From Thermoplasmata archaeon (GTDB lineage Archaea; Thermoplasmatota; Thermoplasmata; Lutacidiplasmatales; UBA184): DNA of 6,989 nt. The position numbers and the translations under genes were made by a program. The stretch is from assembly GCA_030043405.1 (NCBI GenBank), contig JASHXS010000017.1, forward strand, positions 1-6,989, written 5' to 3'. Shown here one piece after another: positions 6,279-6,989 of this stretch; position 1 is the first letter of the stretch, and every line of letters starts with the position of its first letter. The notes under the pieces were generated by a model, which saw nothing but the letters and a program-made list of their open reading frames with translations, had not been told where the DNA came from and made no database searches.

Positions 6279-6680
6279 ATGGTGCGCATCGCTCAGGATC
6301 GGATCGCGGACCTGTTCGGGCTGGCCGAACGTGAGGCCACCGCGGGGCCCGGTCCCTTGCCGGACCGCTATGTCCGGCTCGCCCGGCGGATCGGGACGCG
6401 GTACAACGTTCGGCTGCTGACCGAGTATCGGGAGTTCTACTGTCGCGGTTGCTCGGCGTACTGGGCGGAAGGCCGTACCGTCCGTACCCGACTCCGCCGC
6501 GGGCGCCGCGTCCGGACCTGCCTCCGGTGCGGACGGGAGCGACGTCTACCGGTTCGCGAACGCCGGCGGGGCTCCACGCCGCCGGAGATCCCCCCGGTCG
6601 CCACCGCTCAGGAAGACGGCGCGCTCGTCGGGGAGGCCCCGGGCGATTCGGACGAGGACGACGGTTCGGAAGAAGCATAA
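6279..6680 (+). CDS. rnp4: Ribonuclease P protein component 4 (Rpp21/Rpr2 family)
   Basis: The 133-residue protein is a subunit of archaeal RNase P, the ribonucleoprotein that removes 5' leaders from pre-tRNA; Rnp4 normally pairs with Rnp1 on the specificity side of the RNA. The helical N-terminus (MVRIAQDRIADLFGLA, 1-16; PDRYVRLARRIGTRYNVRL, 28-46) and the zinc ribbon with Cys55, Cys58, Cys81 and Cys84 (FYCRGC, RTCLRCGRERRLP) match the family well. Residues from about 100 onward are an acidic tail (GDSDEDDGSEEA at the end) beyond the conserved domain. ATG 6279 gives the usual family N-terminus; an in-frame ATG at 6219 would add 20 Arg/Gly-rich residues and overlap the zinc-ribbon gene. The gene follows the zinc-ribbon gene by 35 nt and ends 26 nt before tRNA-Leu. 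Confidence 0.92.
   Translation: MVRIAQDRIADLFGLAEREATAGPGPLPDRYVRLARRIGTRYNVRLLTEYREFYCRGCSAYWAEGRTVRTRLRRGRRVRTCLRCGRERRLPVRERRRGSTPPEIPPVATAQEDGALVGEAPGDSDEDDGSEEA
6672..6680 (+). promoter_or_regulatory. Possible TATA box for tRNA-Leu, overlapping the rnp4 stop codon
   Basis: GAAGCATAA ends the rnp4 gene and is the only AT-containing block in front of the tRNA. Its centre is about 29-31 nt upstream of the mature tRNA 5' end, a fair distance if transcription starts a few bases before the tRNA. The match is weak; the tRNA may instead be read through from rnp4. Confidence 0.28.
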
Positions 6681-6706
6681 CCCCGCGGCACTCCTCGGAG
6701 CCGTGC

Positions 6707-6789
6707 GCCGGGGTGGCCGAGTGGCCAAAGGCGGCAGACTCAAGATCTGCTCTCGAAGGAGTTCCCAGGTTCAAATCCTGGCCCCGGCA
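6707..6789 (+). tRNA. tRNA-Leu (anticodon CAA)
   Basis: All arms fold. Acceptor GCCGGGG (6707-6713) pairs with CCCCGGC (6782-6788), followed by discriminator A6789. The D-stem is GCC/GGC (6716-6718, 6730-6732). The anticodon stem is GCAGA/TCTGC (6734-6738, 6746-6750) with loop CTCAAGA, placing anticodon CAA at 6741-6743. A long variable arm has stem CTC/GAG (6752-6754, 6759-6761). The T-stem is CCAGG/CCTGG (6765-6769, 6777-6781) with loop TTCAAAT. The long variable arm and A73 fit leucine, and CAA reads UUG codons. No intron is present, and CCA is not encoded (TCC follows), so it must be added after transcription. Confidence 0.97.
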
Positions 6790-6792
6790 TCC

Positions 6793-6833
6793 GGTCCCAC
6801 CTGCGACGACGTCGGGCTCCGCCCGGGTGGACC
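6793..6833. other. Imperfect inverted repeat between tRNA-Leu and the convergent membrane-protein gene
   Basis: GGTCC-C-ACC (6793-6801) can pair with GGTGGACC (6826-6833), giving an 8-bp stem with one bulged C and a 24-nt loop. It begins 4 nt after the tRNA and ends at the stop codon of the convergent gene, where a 3'-end signal might lie. There is no T-run on either side, so it does not look like a classical archaeal terminator and may be chance in GC-rich DNA. Confidence 0.25.
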
Positions 6834-6989
6834 TACGCGGGGGGTGCGTCACCGGCCGTCTTCAGGAAACGGCCCCGGAGGAACAGCGCGACCACCAGGC
6901 CGGCCACGAGCAACCCCAGCATGAGGGTGAACGCCTCGGCGTATGCCGTCACCTCCGCCCCGGGCAATGCGGAGAGGTACGGCAGGCAC
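6833..6989 (-). CDS. C-terminal end of an integral membrane protein, probably a transporter (partial)
   Basis: The minus-strand frame is open from the window edge to a TAG at 6833-6835, giving the last 51 residues of a protein that continues outside. It holds one clear membrane helix (AFTLMLGLLVAGLVVALFL) followed by the basic segment RGRFLK and a short polar tail, so the C-terminus is probably cytoplasmic. This pattern is common at the end of MFS exporters such as the 14-helix drug-resistance type, but with one helix visible the family is a guess. It converges on tRNA-Leu with 43 nt between them. Codon use is GC-rich like its neighbours, which supports real coding. Confidence 0.6.
   Translation of the reverse strand, partial: CLPYLSALPGAEVTAYAEAFTLMLGLLVAGLVVALFLRGRFLKTAGDAPPA

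Noticed and set aside
4650..6680. A 676-codon plus-strand frame running through the RNase H-fold and zinc-ribbon region into rnp4
   Set aside because: Only its last 133 codons encode a recognisable protein (Rnp4). The rest is antisense or out of frame to better-supported genes and is Arg/Pro/Gly-rich as expected for GC-rich shadow frames.
5803..6852. Long minus-strand frame opposite the zinc-ribbon, rnp4 and tRNA genes
   Set aside because: It runs through a tRNA gene and antisense to two recognisable proteins, and its product is low-complexity Arg/Gly/Pro.
1..6989. Search for CRISPR arrays, insertion sequences, attachment sites, rRNA and riboswitches
   Set aside because: No regularly spaced repeats, transposase-like proteins, terminal inverted repeats, direct repeats of the tRNA 3' end or known structured leaders were seen by eye.

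Overview
The window comes from a GC-rich archaeon. The main evidence is informational: an archaeal-type glutamyl-tRNA synthetase with the archaeal N-terminal extension and a GlnRS-like C-terminal half, an archaeal/eukaryotic RNase P zinc-ribbon subunit (Rnp4/Rpp21), a tRNA-Leu without an encoded CCA, and AT-rich TATA-like boxes about 25 nt upstream of start codons, as expected for leaderless archaeal transcripts. A high-GC member of the Thermoplasmatota would fit, but that placement is an impression and needs a tree of GluRS or Rnp4.

Left part (1-3250), accessory genes. The window opens inside an HxlR-type winged-helix regulator (1-240, +). It converges almost end to end on a short GyrI-like small-molecule-binding protein (243-647, -, start uncertain). 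A 92-bp divergent spacer leads to a cation diffusion facilitator (CDF) metal transporter (740-1624, +). The 3' end of that gene overlaps by 20 bp the end of a 12-helix MFS transporter (1605-2843, -). The MFS gene lies 17 nt behind a glyoxalase I-like VOC protein (2861-3250, -), and the two are probably one transcription unit.

Right part (3299-6989), information processing. GluRS (3299-5029, -) sits behind a RuvC/YqgF-like RNase H-fold protein with an extra N-terminal domain (5052-5855, -). That gene diverges from a small double zinc-ribbon protein with a proline-rich linker (5899-6243, +), and both appear to be driven from one AT island of about 18 bp. The zinc-ribbon gene is followed by Rnp4 (6279-6680, +) and, 26 nt later, by tRNA-Leu(CAA) (6707-6789, +). 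The window closes with the C-terminal end of a membrane protein, probably a transporter (6833-6989, -).

Together, GluRS, the RNase P subunit and tRNA-Leu form a translation/tRNA-maturation neighbourhood in which the RNase H-fold protein and the zinc-ribbon protein are the poorly understood members. No mobile element, CRISPR array or clearly new multi-gene system is visible. The best leads are the RNase H-fold protein, the shared divergent promoter, promoters that contain the stop codon of the preceding gene, the coupling of an RNase P gene to a tRNA, and a CDF transporter that has lost expected metal-site residues.
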